The notes: generated by a model not told the origin, from the letters alone. DNA of 64,000 nt from Eubacterium sp. (GCA_017406925.1 JAFQXO010000014.1:1-64000); one strand, 5' to 3'; shown: positions 45,991 through 55,314, numbered from the stretch's first letter. A program made the numbers and translations.

Positions 45991-47169
45991 ATGTATAACG
46001 CTTTATTAATCAAGTATGCCGAGATCGGTTTGAAAGGAAAAAATAGATATCTGTTCGAAGATGCCTTGGTGGCAAATGCGCAGTCCGCATTGGATAAAGT
46101 GGACGGCGATTTTACTGTGACCAAGGAATCTGGAAGAGTTTACGCACTGCCAAAGGGTGAGTGCGATATGGATGAGGCTATCGAAGCATTAAAGCATGTC
46201 TTCGGTATCGCCGGAATATGTCCTATGCTTCAGGTCGAAGACAATGGTTATGAAGACCTTTCAGAAAATGTCTGCAAGTTTATCGATGAGACGTATGACA
46301 AGAAAGATTTTACATTCAAGGTTTTCGCAAGAAGAGCTAGAAAGAATTATCCGCTAAACTCTATGGAACTAAACCAAGAACTTGGCGCAGATATATTGGA
46401 AAAATTCCCTACTCTCAAGGTAGATGTTCACGAACCAGAAGTTGAGCTCTATGTTGAGATTAGAGAGCAGATAAATATTTATTCGAAGATTATTCCAGGA
46501 CTTGGCGGTATGCCAGTTGGAACTGCCGGAAAGGCAATGCTTCTTTTGTCGGGAGGTATCGATAGTCCAGTGGCAGGATGGATGACGGCGAAGAGAGGTG
46601 TACAGGTAGATGCAGTGTATTTCCACGCACCACCTTATACATCAGAGCGTGCGAAGCAAAAGGTTGTTGACCTTGCGAAGCAAGTGTCAAAGTATTCTGG
46701 ACCGATGAAGTTATATGTCGTAAACTTTACCGACATTCAGATGTACATATATGAGAAGTGTCCACACGATGAACTCACTATCATTATGAGAAGATATATG
46801 ATGAAGATTGCAGAGCATTTTGCGAAGCAAGAAGAGGCGGATGCACTTATAACAGGTGAATCTATCGGACAGGTAGCCAGTCAGACAATGAAATCACTTG
46901 CATCGACCAACGAAGTGTGTACTATGCCAGTATTCAGACCGGTTATAGCATTCGATAAGCAAGAGATAGTGGATGTGGCATTGAAAATCGGAACTTACGA
47001 GACATCGATTCAGCCTTTCGAGGATTGTTGCACAATATTTGTTGCGAAGCATCCGGTCACAAAGCCAAACATCAATAAGATAAAGAATTCTGAGAAGAAT
47101 CTCGAAGAAAAGATAGATGAGATGTTTGAGACAGCAGTGGAGACTGCAGAGTTAATCGAAATAAAATAG
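45991..47169 (+). CDS. thiI: tRNA 4-thiouridine synthase
   Basis: The 392-residue protein has an N-terminal ferredoxin-like and THUMP region, then the PP-loop ATPase motif LLSGGIDSPVAGW and the TGESIGQVASQT block. It lacks the C-terminal rhodanese domain of the Escherichia coli enzyme, so sulfur must come directly from the neighbouring desulfurase. Product is s4U8 in tRNA, possibly also thiamine thiazole sulfur. AGGGAAAG precedes the ATG. Confidence 0.95.
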   Translation: MYNALLIKYAEIGLKGKNRYLFEDALVANAQSALDKVDGDFTVTKESGRVYALPKGECDMDEAIEALKHVFGIAGICPMLQVEDNGYEDLSENVCKFIDETYDKKDFTFKVFARRARKNYPLNSMELNQELGADILEKFPTLKVDVHEPEVELYVEIREQINIYSKIIPGLGGMPVGTAGKAMLLLSGGIDSPVAGWMTAKRGVQVDAVYFHAPPYTSERAKQKVVDLAKQVSKYSGPMKLYVVNFTDIQMYIYEKCPHDELTIIMRRYMMKIAEHFAKQEEADALITGESIGQVASQTMKSLASTNEVCTMPVFRPVIAFDKQEIVDVALKIGTYETSIQPFEDCCTIFVAKHPVTKPNINKIKNSEKNLEEKIDEMFETAVETAELIEIK

Positions 47170-47180
47170 AGCATAAAAAT

Positions 47181-47205
47181 ACTGCGTTACATTGTGTAAC
47201 GCAGT
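47181..47205. terminator. Terminator between thiI and the HPr-like gene
   Basis: ACTGCGTTAC and GTAACGCAGT form a perfect ten-base stem. A T-run follows on the minus strand (ATTTTTATGC), so it best serves the HPr-like gene. Confidence 0.75.
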
Positions 47206-47223
47206 AAGTTTAATCTTAGAAAA

Positions 47224-47454
47224 TTATACAGTATATTTACCTAATACTTCCATAATCTCATCGATGTTATCATCACTGTGGATAGTAAGATCGATAGGTT
47301 TTGAAAGGTCTAGGCTGAAAATACCCATAATAGATTTGGCATCGATTACATATCTTCCTGAAACCAAATCAAAGTCACAGTCAAACTTTGTGACATCGTT
47401 TACAAAAGATTTAACTTTGTCGATAGATCCTAAATCAATTTTTACTGTTTTCAT
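47224..47454 (-). CDS. HPr-fold protein lacking the phosphorylatable histidine
   Basis: This 76-residue protein aligns along its length with HPr. The active-site block that should read GIHARP reads GSIDKV, so His15 is absent, while the regulatory serine region is almost perfect (AKSIMGIFSL, serine equivalent to Ser46). Like Bacillus Crh it cannot pass phosphate in the PTS but might be phosphorylated on serine and take part in catabolite control. ATG 47454 is chosen because GAAAGGAA lies upstream and it matches the HPr start. Confidence 0.8.
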   Translation of the reverse strand: MKTVKIDLGSIDKVKSFVNDVTKFDCDFDLVSGRYVIDAKSIMGIFSLDLSKPIDLTIHSDDNIDEIMEVLGKYTV

Positions 47455-47535
47455 AGAAATCATTCCTTTCTTTTTGGTTTCCAAAGCCATATTATTACAT
47501 TTAAAGGGATGTTGTCAAGGAAAACGAGGAGCAAT

Positions 47536-48831
47536 ATGAAGAAAGTGGCATTGCACACGCTAGGGTGCAAAGTAAATTCATACGAGACCGAGGCGATGAG
47601 CCAGCTTTTGGAGAAAGCCGGCTTTTCTATCGTGCCATTTTCGGACGTTGCGGACATTTATATTGTAAATACATGTTCCGTGACGAATATGGCTGACAGA
47701 AAGTCTCGCCAGATGCTCCACAAGGCAAAGAAAAAGAATCCAGACGCCATCGTCATCGCGGCAGGTTGTTATGCGCAGACGGATACAGATGGCGCTAGAG
47801 ACGATGTTGCCGTCGACATAGTCGTCGGCAATAATAAAAAAATAAATATAGTAGAAATCATAAATGACTACTTTGAAAAACACGTTTCAGAGAGTCTAAT
47901 CGACATAAATAAGACAGATGAGTATGAGGCATTGGAACTCACTGAGAAGGTGGAACATACAAGGGCCCATATCAAGATTCAGGATGGCTGCAACAATTTC
48001 TGTGCTTACTGCATTATTCCTTATGCAAGGGGAAGAAACAGAAGCAGATATATGAAAGAGATTAAGGCTGAGGCAGAGAGACTAGCTGAGATAGGATACA
48101 AAGAGATAGTCCTAACAGGAATAAATCTCTCAGCATATGATGATGCAGGCCAGAAACTTATAGATGTATGTGAGATGCTCAATGAAGTAGATGGAATCGA
48201 GCGCATTAGAATAAGTTCGCTTGATCCAGTTATAGTTGACGAGGCTTTTGCCGAGAGATTAGCAATGTGCGAGAAAATTTGTCCACATTTCCATCTTTCA
48301 CTTCAGAGTGGATGTGATAAGATTCTCAAGTCTATGAATAGGCATTATACAGCGAATGATTACTATGCGAAATGTGAGATTCTGAGGAAATACTTCCCAG
48401 ATGTGGTATTTACAACCGATATAATAGTAGGTTTTCCAGGAGAGACGGAAGAAGACTACAAAGAATGTAGAGATTTTGCCCGGAAAGTGGGCTTTGCTAT
48501 GCTTCATGTCTTCAAATATTCCAGGAGAAACGGTACTGTCGCAGCAAATATGCCAGAACAGGTAGATGAGCAGGTCAAATCAAGGCGAAGTGACGATTTG
48601 ATTCAAGTTGGCGAAGCCATGAGGGAAGAATACCTAAAAAACCAGCTAGGAAAGCAAAAAGCGGTTCTATTCGAGGAAGAAGTAGAGATAGATGGCGAGA
48701 AATACTGGGTTGGACACACGAAAGATTACATCCAAGTGGCTGTAAAGAGCGATGAAATCATTGCCGGAGGCATAAAAGATGTAAATCTTGAAAAAATCGC
48801 GAAAAATCAAATTATACTTGCTACATTGTGA
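47536..48831 (+). CDS. mtaB: tRNA t6A37 methylthiotransferase
   Basis: A radical SAM enzyme of 431 residues that makes ms2t6A37. It has the UPF0004 domain (HTLGCKVNSYETEAM, NTCSVTNMAD, AAGCYAQ), the SAM cluster motif DGCNNFCAYCIIPYARG, and a C-terminal TRAM-like domain. CGAGGAG precedes the ATG at 47536. In Bacillus this gene follows rsmE directly; here nifS, thiI and the HPr-like gene intervene. Confidence 0.95.
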   Translation: MKKVALHTLGCKVNSYETEAMSQLLEKAGFSIVPFSDVADIYIVNTCSVTNMADRKSRQMLHKAKKKNPDAIVIAAGCYAQTDTDGARDDVAVDIVVGNNKKINIVEIINDYFEKHVSESLIDINKTDEYEALELTEKVEHTRAHIKIQDGCNNFCAYCIIPYARGRNRSRYMKEIKAEAERLAEIGYKEIVLTGINLSAYDDAGQKLIDVCEMLNEVDGIERIRISSLDPVIVDEAFAERLAMCEKICPHFHLSLQSGCDKILKSMNRHYTANDYYAKCEILRKYFPDVVFTTDIIVGFPGETEEDYKECRDFARKVGFAMLHVFKYSRRNGTVAANMPEQVDEQVKSRRSDDLIQVGEAMREEYLKNQLGKQKAVLFEEEVEIDGEKYWVGHTKDYIQVAVKSDEIIAGGIKDVNLEKIAKNQIILATL

Positions 48832-48886
48832 CATTTATAATAAAATTAGTTGTATGGAAGTCTAAATGACGAAAGAGGAACGGATT

Positions 48887-49150
48887 ATGAACAATGATTT
48901 AGGAAATACTCAATATTTTAATGTTCCACAGGATCAGAAATACGGCGCAGCTGATATTTTGAAACAGGTTTTCGACGCATTGAACGAAAAAGGCTATAAT
49001 CCTGTTAATCAGATCGTCGGATACATTATGTCTGGTGACCCAACGTACATCACTAGCCATAAGAATGCACGTAGCCTTATAATGAAGGTTGAGCGTGACG
49101 AGCTTATTGAGGAAACAGTAAAATATTATATTGACAACAAATTAAAATAA
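48887..49150 (+). CDS. ireB: IreB/UPF0297 family regulatory phosphoprotein
   Basis: The 87-residue protein has [12 protein letters not shown] at its start and [27 protein letters not shown] in the middle, both diagnostic for UPF0297. The Enterococcus homologue IreB is a substrate of the PASTA kinase IreK and affects cephalosporin resistance. ATG 48887 is chosen because AAAGAGGAA lies upstream and it fits the family N-terminus. A terminator separates it from ruvX, although ireB-ruvX-DUF1292 is a conserved trio. Confidence 0.92.
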   Translation: MNNDLGNTQYFNVPQDQKYGAADILKQVFDALNEKGYNPVNQIVGYIMSGDPTYITSHKNARSLIMKVERDELIEETVKYYIDNKLK

Positions 49151-49153
49151 TCT

Positions 49154-49184
49154 AAAAAGCCTTTTTCCTGAGAAAAGGCTTTTT
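49154..49184 (+). terminator. Intrinsic terminator
   Basis: AAAAAGCCTTTT pairs with AAAAGGCTTTTT around CCTGAG, followed by T residues. Confidence 0.85.
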
Positions 49185-49206
49185 TCGAGCGTGATATAGG
49201 AAAGAT

Positions 49207-49620
49207 ATGAGGATTTTAGGTTTAGATTTTGGTTCAAAAACAGTTGGCGTAGCCATCACAGACCCTTTGGGGCTCACAGCACAAGGACTAGAAGTGATTA
49301 GACGCGACCGCCCCAATAAACTGAGAAAAACTATCGCACGCATCGAAGAGATAATTGGGGAGTATGAAGTAGGAAAGATTGTTATGGGTATGCCCCTCAA
49401 TATGGATGGAACAGAGGGTGAAAGAGCAGAACTGACTAAGGAATTTGCAGAAAAACTAAAGAAACGTTGTGAATTAGATATCGAGTTCCAGGATGAGAGA
49501 CTTACGACAGTTGAGGCCTACGAGATAATGGAGCAGACTGGGACTAAAAATAAAGAAGATATAGTTGATGAAGTGGCAGCAGTTGTGATCTTGGAAGATT
49601 ATATGGCAGCCAACAAATAG
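49207..49620 (+). CDS. ruvX: RuvX/YqgF Holliday junction resolvase-like nuclease
   Basis: The 137-residue RNase H-fold protein has LGLDFGSKTVGVA at its start, VMGMPLNMDGTEG and FQDERLTTVEA, with the acidic residues expected for metal binding. Family members act on Holliday junctions or in 16S rRNA maturation. It lies between ireB and the DUF1292 gene as in most Firmicutes. Confidence 0.94.
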   Translation: MRILGLDFGSKTVGVAITDPLGLTAQGLEVIRRDRPNKLRKTIARIEEIIGEYEVGKIVMGMPLNMDGTEGERAELTKEFAEKLKKRCELDIEFQDERLTTVEAYEIMEQTGTKNKEDIVDEVAAVVILEDYMAANK

Positions 49621-49643
49621 AGTATGAGAAAAGAGGGAAAACT

Positions 49644-49907
49644 ATGGATGAGATGATTGTCTTCACAGACGATGAGGGTAATGAAATCGAATTTGGTATC
49701 ATTGCCGAGACTAAAATTAATAGTGTTAATTACATTCTCGTGGCGGATGCGAACGAGGATGATGAAGCGGAAGCTTTTATATTAAAAGATGTTTCTGATG
49801 ACGAAGACGAAGAAGCTGTTTATGAGATGGTCTCTGACGAGCAGGAGGTATCTTACATAGGTAAGGTGTTCTCCGAGCAACTCGAGGACGTCGAAGTAGA
49901 GTACTAA
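49644..49907 (+). CDS. DUF1292 (UPF0473, YrzB-like) protein
   Basis: An 87-residue very acidic protein: MIVFTDDEGNEIEFGIIAE then YILVADANEDDEAEAFILKDV, as in UPF0473. Function is unknown, but it travels with ruvX and ireB. GAGGGAAA precedes the ATG. Confidence 0.9.
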   Translation: MDEMIVFTDDEGNEIEFGIIAETKINSVNYILVADANEDDEAEAFILKDVSDDEDEEAVYEMVSDEQEVSYIGKVFSEQLEDVEVEY

Positions 49908-49982
49908 ACAGTCATTCTCTTTGGGCATTTGAATGTCTAGGTTTATTTTTAGTGTACGGAAATAATTGAAAAGGAGAAAAGA

Positions 49983-51644
49983 ATGGCTAAAAAAGAGAAG
50001 GTAAAGATTATTCCACTCGGCGGTTTAGAGCAGATTGGAATGAATATTACTGCGTTCCAGTTTAACGACGATATCATCGTTGTCGATTGTGGTATGTCAT
50101 TTCCAGAGAACGGTATGCTGGGAATTGACTGCGTTATACCAGACGTAAGTTTCTTAAAAGAGAACAAGGATAAGATTAAGGGTTTCGTGATTACTCATGG
50201 TCACGAGGATCATATTGGTGCGCTTCCATATGTGTTGAAGGACATCAATGTGCCGATTTATGCGACAAAACTTACTATGGCTATCATCGAGAGCAAGCTT
50301 GAGGAACACGAACTTTTAGATGTGGTCAAACGCAAGGTTATTAAATTTGGACAGAGCATTCACTTAGGTGAGTTTAGAGTTGAGTTTATCAAGACCAACC
50401 ATAGTATTGCGGATGCCGCTGCGCTGGCAATACACACACCAGTCGGAGTGATTGTTCATACTGGCGATTTTAAGATTGACTATACGCCGCTCTTTGGCGA
50501 CGCCATCAATCTTACTCGCTTTAGCGAACTTGGAAAGAAAGGTGTGCTTGCACTTATGTGTGATAGTACGAATGTCCTACGCCCAGGCTTCACGCCTTCG
50601 GAGCGAAAAGTGGCGGATACTATCAAACAGATTTTTATGGATCATTCGAAGAGTCGAATTATCATTGCGACATTCGCATCGAATGTGGATAGAGTGCAGC
50701 AGATTATAAATACAGCGTATGAGTTTAAACGAAAAGTAGTAATCGAAGGTCGAAGCATGGCGAATGTAATCAAGATTGCAGCAGACCTCGGTTATATCAA
50801 GATGCCTGAGAATACACTCATCGAGACAGAGGAGATGGGGAACTACACTGACGACCAACTTGTACTTATTACAACTGGTAGTCAGGGTGAGTCGATGGCA
50901 GCGCTATCTAGAATGGCGGCGTCGACGCACAAGAGAGTTCACATCAAACCTGGTGACACTATAGTGTTCAGTTCATCGCCTATCCCAGGAAATGAGAAGG
51001 CCGTAACTAAGGTTATCAATGAACTATACGAGAAAGGTGCAGAGGTTATCTTCCAGGATACTCACGTGTCTGGTCACGCGTGCGAGGAAGAGATTAAACT
51101 TATGTATTCGCTCATCAAACCAAAGTATGCAGTTCCTGTTCACGGTGAGTACAGACATTTGCTGGCGCAATGTAAACTAGCCCAGCGCTTAGGAGTTCCA
51201 TCAGAAAACATATTCCTACTTCAATCAGGAGATGTATTGGAACTCTCAGAAGATTCAGGAAAGATAGCTGGTACTGTTCCAGTTGATACAGTTCTAGTAG
51301 ATGGACTAGGTGTCGGTGATGTCGGCAACATAGTTCTCAGAGATAGACAGTACCTAGCAGAAAATGGTATTATTATTGTCGTGCTTACATTAGAAAAAGG
51401 CTCGAATCAGTTATTGGCAGGACCTGACATAGTGACTAGAGGTTTCGTATATGTCAGAGAGTCAGAAAACTTGATTGAAGATGCCAAATATGTCATTGAG
51501 GGTGCGCTCGATAAAGTTCTCACAGATCCTAAGGTAGATTGGAGCACCATCAAGGATACAGTCCGTGATTCACTCGGTGATTACATTTGGTCAGAGATTA
51601 AGCGTAAGCCAATGATTTTGCCTATCGTAATGGAAGTAGAATAG
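49983..51644 (+). CDS. rnj: Ribonuclease J
   Basis: The 553-residue protein is a metallo-beta-lactamase/beta-CASP nuclease with ITHGHEDHIGALP, HSIADAAALAIHTPVG, TGDFKID and the C-terminal HGEYRHL motif. RNase J performs 5'-to-3' decay and processing of mRNA. GGAGAAAAG precedes the ATG. The next gene starts seven bases after its stop, so it appears to lead an operon with the MltG-like, methyltransferase and U32 genes. Confidence 0.95.
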   Translation: MAKKEKVKIIPLGGLEQIGMNITAFQFNDDIIVVDCGMSFPENGMLGIDCVIPDVSFLKENKDKIKGFVITHGHEDHIGALPYVLKDINVPIYATKLTMAIIESKLEEHELLDVVKRKVIKFGQSIHLGEFRVEFIKTNHSIADAAALAIHTPVGVIVHTGDFKIDYTPLFGDAINLTRFSELGKKGVLALMCDSTNVLRPGFTPSERKVADTIKQIFMDHSKSRIIIATFASNVDRVQQIINTAYEFKRKVVIEGRSMANVIKIAADLGYIKMPENTLIETEEMGNYTDDQLVLITTGSQGESMAALSRMAASTHKRVHIKPGDTIVFSSSPIPGNEKAVTKVINELYEKGAEVIFQDTHVSGHACEEEIKLMYSLIKPKYAVPVHGEYRHLLAQCKLAQRLGVPSENIFLLQSGDVLELSEDSGKIAGTVPVDTVLVDGLGVGDVGNIVLRDRQYLAENGIIIVVLTLEKGSNQLLAGPDIVTRGFVYVRESENLIEDAKYVIEGALDKVLTDPKVDWSTIKDTVRDSLGDYIWSEIKRKPMILPIVMEVE

Positions 51645-51651
51645 GAGAGAT

Positions 51652-52059
51652 ATGAGTACTGGAACAACAAAAATGCAACAAAGCTTTTCAAATGCTTCGT
51701 TTAGAATAGTTAAATATGTAGTAATGATAGCTGTAATTGTTATTTGCGCAATTATGGCGTTCAACTTTGGCTTGAAAGTGTTCAGCAACGATGGAGTTGA
51801 GAGTGCGCCGGGTACAAATATGACTATCACAGTCGGCAAAGGAACCACCATCGGAGATATGGGAGACCTTTTAGAGGAATACAACGTTATCAACAATAAA
51901 CTTGTATTTAAGGTTCAGTCGATGATTTACAAGACTAGTGAAATCAAGCCTGGCACTTACATATTCAACACATCGAAAGGTGGCGAGGAGATTTTTAAGA
52001 CAATAGAAGAAGGACCTGAGGAACTCAAGAAAGTCCAAAAAGGAGAGGATATAGATTAA
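51652..52059 (+). CDS. Short MltG/YceG-like membrane protein without catalytic domain
   Basis: The 135-residue protein has one membrane segment (about residues 20-45) and then a LysM-like segment (ITVGKGTTIGDMGDLLEEYNVI and IKPGTYIFNTSKGGEEIF) that matches the N-terminal part of MltG. It ends at about one third of the normal MltG length, before the transglycosylase domain with its catalytic glutamate. It may be a stand-alone binding module or a reduced remnant kept for regulation. It overlaps the next gene by one base (TAATG). Confidence 0.75.
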   Translation: MSTGTTKMQQSFSNASFRIVKYVVMIAVIVICAIMAFNFGLKVFSNDGVESAPGTNMTITVGKGTTIGDMGDLLEEYNVINNKLVFKVQSMIYKTSEIKPGTYIFNTSKGGEEIFKTIEEGPEELKKVQKGEDID

Positions 52060-52697
52060 TGTTTGATGACGAGAGAATCGCCACTTACATTCATTCATTG
52101 GAGAAGCCAAACAGCGAGGTTTTAGAGGGTATCGAAAAACAGGCTGTCGAGAATGCAGTACCTATTATCCGCAAGGAAATGGAGAGTTTCCTAAGGGTTA
52201 TGCTTGAGATTAAGAATCCGAAAGAAATTTTAGAGCTGGGTACCGCCATTGGGTACTCAGCTATTTTAATGAGTGAGTGTTGCGACGCACATATCACAAC
52301 AATTGAAAACTACGATAAGCGCATTCCTTTGGCTGAAGCCAATATCAAAAAGGCTGAGAAGTCAGAGCAGATAACTTTGGTGGAAGGCGATGCGCTAGAA
52401 GTTATGCAGACTCTTGAAGATGAAAAATATGATTTTATCTTTATGGATGCAGCGAAAGCTCAGTATATTAATTATTTGCCGCAGGCAAAGAGGCTGATGA
52501 AGAAAGGTGCAGTGTTAGTCTGCGACAATATTTTACAAGACGGAGATTTGATTCAGTCGAAGTTCGTCGTTGAGAGAAGAGACAGAACAATTCACAAAAG
52601 AATGCGTGAATTTTTAGAAACAATAAAACATGATGAGGAGTTGGAGACGAGCATTGTTCCATTGGGAGATGGAATAACGGTAAGTGTAAAACTATGA
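52059..52697 (+). CDS. trmR: O-methyltransferase, TrmR (YrrM) type
   Basis: The 212-residue SAM enzyme shows ILELGTAIGYSAILMSE, DFIFMDAAKAQY and CDNILQDG, as in class I catechol-type O-methyltransferases. The Bacillus orthologue YrrM/TrmR methylates 5-hydroxyuridine at tRNA position 34 to 5-methoxyuridine. The downstream U32 gene overlaps by four bases (ATGA), which matches the trmR-trhP pairing and supports this role. Confidence 0.88.
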   Translation: MFDDERIATYIHSLEKPNSEVLEGIEKQAVENAVPIIRKEMESFLRVMLEIKNPKEILELGTAIGYSAILMSECCDAHITTIENYDKRIPLAEANIKKAEKSEQITLVEGDALEVMQTLEDEKYDFIFMDAAKAQYINYLPQAKRLMKKGAVLVCDNILQDGDLIQSKFVVERRDRTIHKRMREFLETIKHDEELETSIVPLGDGITVSVKL

Positions 52698-53914
52698 GTG
52701 CAAGAAAACCGGAACTGATGGTTCCAGCTAGTAGTTTAGAAGTGTTGAAAACAGCCGTGAATTATGGTGCGGATGCAGTGTATATCGGCGGTGAAGTTTT
52801 CGGACTCAGAGCGAAGGCAAAGAATTTCACAATTGAAGAGATGAAAGAGGGTGTAGAGTACGCTCACGACCATGATGTAAAAGTTTATGTCACGGTTAAT
52901 ATTCTTGCGCACAATGCAGACCTCGAGCCCGTTAAGGAGTATCTAGAAGATTTAAAAGATGTGAAACCTGATGCTCTGATTATTGCAGATCCAGCTATCT
53001 TTACCATTGTTCGCGAGCAAATGCCAGATATGTGTATCCACGTTTCGACTCAAGCGAACAATACGAACTATGGAACTTACAATTTCTGGCACAACCTTGG
53101 CGCGAAGCGTGTCGTTTCAGCTAGGGAACTTAGCCTGAACGAGATAAAAGAGATTCGCGATAACATTCCTGAAGATATGGAAATTGAGACATTTGTGCAT
53201 GGCGCAATGTGCATTTCATATTCGGGCAGATGTCTCTTGAGCAGTTTTATGGCTGGTCGTGATGCGAACAAGGGAGCATGCACTCATCCATGTCGCTGGA
53301 AGTATGCAGTGGTGGAAGAGTCGAGACCAGGCCAGTATATGCCTATCGAGGAGAACGAGCGTGGAACATACATTTTCAACTCGAAGGATCTCTGTATGAT
53401 AGAGCACATCCCAGAACTCGTGGAAGCTGGCATCGACAGTTTCAAAATAGAGGGACGTATGAAGACGGCGCTTTATGTCGCGACAGTTTCTAGAACATAT
53501 AGGATGGCTATCGATGATTATTTCGAGGACCCTGAAAAGTACAAGGCAAATCTCGATAAATATAGAAAACTAATTTCGCAGTGTACTTACAGACAGTACA
53601 CGACAGGCTTCTTCTTCGGAAAGCCTGATGAAGATGCGCAGATTTATGACAAGAACGAGTACGAGAAGGACAGCGTCTATCTCGGAATCGTAGAGAGTGT
53701 CGAAGACAATGTTGTCGAACTAACTCAGAAGAATAAATTCAGCGTAGGTGATATAATAGAAGTGATGAAGATAGATGGAGAGGACATTAAAACAAAAGCT
53801 CTTTCTATTAAAGATGAGGATGGAACGGAAATGGACTCTTGCCCACATCCTCAACAAAAAATATATGTGGAATTAGACACAGCCCCAGATGTGGGCAATG
53901 TACTGAAGATGTAA
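52694..53914 (+). CDS. Peptidase U32 family protein, TrhP-like tRNA hydroxylase candidate
   Basis: The 406-residue protein has ELMVPASSLEVLKTAVNYGADAVYIGG at its start, HVSTQANNTN, and the U32 signature ETFVHGAMCISYSGRCLLSSFM with cysteines for an iron-sulfur cluster. Bacillus YrrN/YrrO (TrhP) of this family use prephenate to hydroxylate U34 of tRNA. Here one protein sits where Bacillus has two. The overlap with trmR places both steps of 5-methoxyuridine synthesis together. Confidence 0.88.
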   Translation: MSARKPELMVPASSLEVLKTAVNYGADAVYIGGEVFGLRAKAKNFTIEEMKEGVEYAHDHDVKVYVTVNILAHNADLEPVKEYLEDLKDVKPDALIIADPAIFTIVREQMPDMCIHVSTQANNTNYGTYNFWHNLGAKRVVSARELSLNEIKEIRDNIPEDMEIETFVHGAMCISYSGRCLLSSFMAGRDANKGACTHPCRWKYAVVEESRPGQYMPIEENERGTYIFNSKDLCMIEHIPELVEAGIDSFKIEGRMKTALYVATVSRTYRMAIDDYFEDPEKYKANLDKYRKLISQCTYRQYTTGFFFGKPDEDAQIYDKNEYEKDSVYLGIVESVEDNVVELTQKNKFSVGDIIEVMKIDGEDIKTKALSIKDEDGTEMDSCPHPQQKIYVELDTAPDVGNVLKM

Positions 53915-53930
53915 TGCGAGGGAGGTTACT

Positions 53931-54836
53931 ATGAAGTATTGTAGTAAATGTGGAAAAGAATTAGCTGATAATGCAGTCTTTTGTCCTAACTGTGGAAACA
54001 ACTTGAACCAAACATCAGGACAGAATGGGAACGACAATAAGAAAATGGTAGTATTATTGGCAACTATTTTGGCAGTAGTAGTTGTAATCTGCACAGTTGT
54101 TTTGGTTATTTTTGTGGTGAAGAATACTCAAAACAAAAATGACACGACCACTCAAGAGACAACAGTAACTGCTACAACAGCAAGTACACATGATATAGAA
54201 GAAGAGAGATATCGAAGTCTCAAGCAGAGATTTAATGATGCCAAACTGAAGGCAGCAAACAACGGAACAAATGTTAAAAAAGAAAAGAATGCCGCACAAG
54301 AAGCCTTGGATCAGTATGAGGACGCCATAGAGCATAATGACACAGCTCTTATGACACAGTACGGCGATGAGGCAGAGAGATATGTATCAAAACTTGAGTC
54401 GGCAACAAACAAATCCAAGAAGGTTAAACATAAGAATAATAAAGTAGAAACTCAATATAATGTGCCAGAGTATGAGAAGGTTGACTTCCATGTGGCTCCA
54501 AAGGGTTATATTGACGCGTACTATTTCGACAATCTTTTGGATGATGATGTAGATAGATATGCAGCCACATCGTTGGCTATCAATGAGTATTTTGCTAAGA
54601 AAGGATGTCAGTTCAAGACTAAGGCTCTGCAAGAATACTTCGAGCACCAGAAGTGGTATGTCAATAAAGGAAAGAGTACAGACTCTGTTAGCTTAATCGG
54701 AGAAGAGAAGCACAATGTTTCAAGACTCCAAAAGGATCGCGAATGGTACAAGAAGAACTTGTATGGTGCCACTGGCAATGCCAAGGATTTCACATTCGGT
54801 GATTATATGGCTGTCGCCAAAATGATAACATATTAG
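53931..54836 (+). CDS. Zinc-ribbon membrane protein of unknown function
   Basis: The 301-residue protein begins with a zinc ribbon (Cys4, Cys7, Cys18, Cys21 in YCSKCGKE and FCPNCGNN), then a single membrane helix around residues 38-62 and a threonine-rich stretch. A coiled-coil-like charged region (about 85-150) and an unassigned C-terminal domain (about 170-300) follow. The C-terminal domain contains APKGYIDAYYFDNLLDDDVD. I do not recognise that domain. GGGAGG precedes the ATG. Confidence 0.8.
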   Translation: MKYCSKCGKELADNAVFCPNCGNNLNQTSGQNGNDNKKMVVLLATILAVVVVICTVVLVIFVVKNTQNKNDTTTQETTVTATTASTHDIEEERYRSLKQRFNDAKLKAANNGTNVKKEKNAAQEALDQYEDAIEHNDTALMTQYGDEAERYVSKLESATNKSKKVKHKNNKVETQYNVPEYEKVDFHVAPKGYIDAYYFDNLLDDDVDRYAATSLAINEYFAKKGCQFKTKALQEYFEHQKWYVNKGKSTDSVSLIGEEKHNVSRLQKDREWYKKNLYGATGNAKDFTFGDYMAVAKMITY

Positions 54837-54897
54837 AAATAATATAAATGTACTTTTGCAGTTAGATAACAATTTTACGGTATTTAATGAGGTGAGT

Positions 54898-55314
54898 ATG
54901 AAAAAAATAAATAGCATATTGATGATGGCAATACACATATTGGAAAAAATAATAGCCGTTATTTTGATGGCGGTGGTAATTGTGGCTGGAGTGTATTTGG
55001 TAAAAGATATTGTAGAAGGAATAAGGGTTGGATTTGATAATGCCCTAATCAAAACTATTTTATCAGATACTTTTAATATAATTATTGTTATTGAGTTTAT
55101 AAGGGTATTAGTGAAACATACAATGGGAATGGTTGTAGAGGTATTGATATTTGCCTTGGCTAGAGGACTAATTGTGGCAGATGAAAAAATATGGGAAATG
55201 ACTATAACCATAGTAGCTATCGTGTTATTGTTTGCATGTAGAAAGTTTCTATTTCTTAAGGACGATTTAAAAAGAATTACAGATGATAAAAATGATAAAA
55301 AAGACAATGAATAA
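54898..55314 (+). CDS. PsiE-like membrane protein
   Basis: The 138-residue protein has four hydrophobic segments and the pattern of the phosphate-starvation-inducible PsiE family (EFIRVLVKHTMGMVVEVLIFALARGLIV), ending in a charged tail. Function is unknown in this family. ATG 54898 is chosen because GAGGTGAG lies upstream; a TTG at 54856 extends the frame but has no ribosome site and no homology to the family. An AT-rich hairpin at 55321-55350 may be a weak terminator. Confidence 0.75.
   Translation: MKKINSILMMAIHILEKIIAVILMAVVIVAGVYLVKDIVEGIRVGFDNALIKTILSDTFNIIIVIEFIRVLVKHTMGMVVEVLIFALARGLIVADEKIWEMTITIVAIVLLFACRKFLFLKDDLKRITDDKNDKKDNE

Noticed and set aside
54720-55307. 195-codon minus-strand ORF
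   Set aside because: It runs antisense across two well-supported plus-strand genes and resembles no family.
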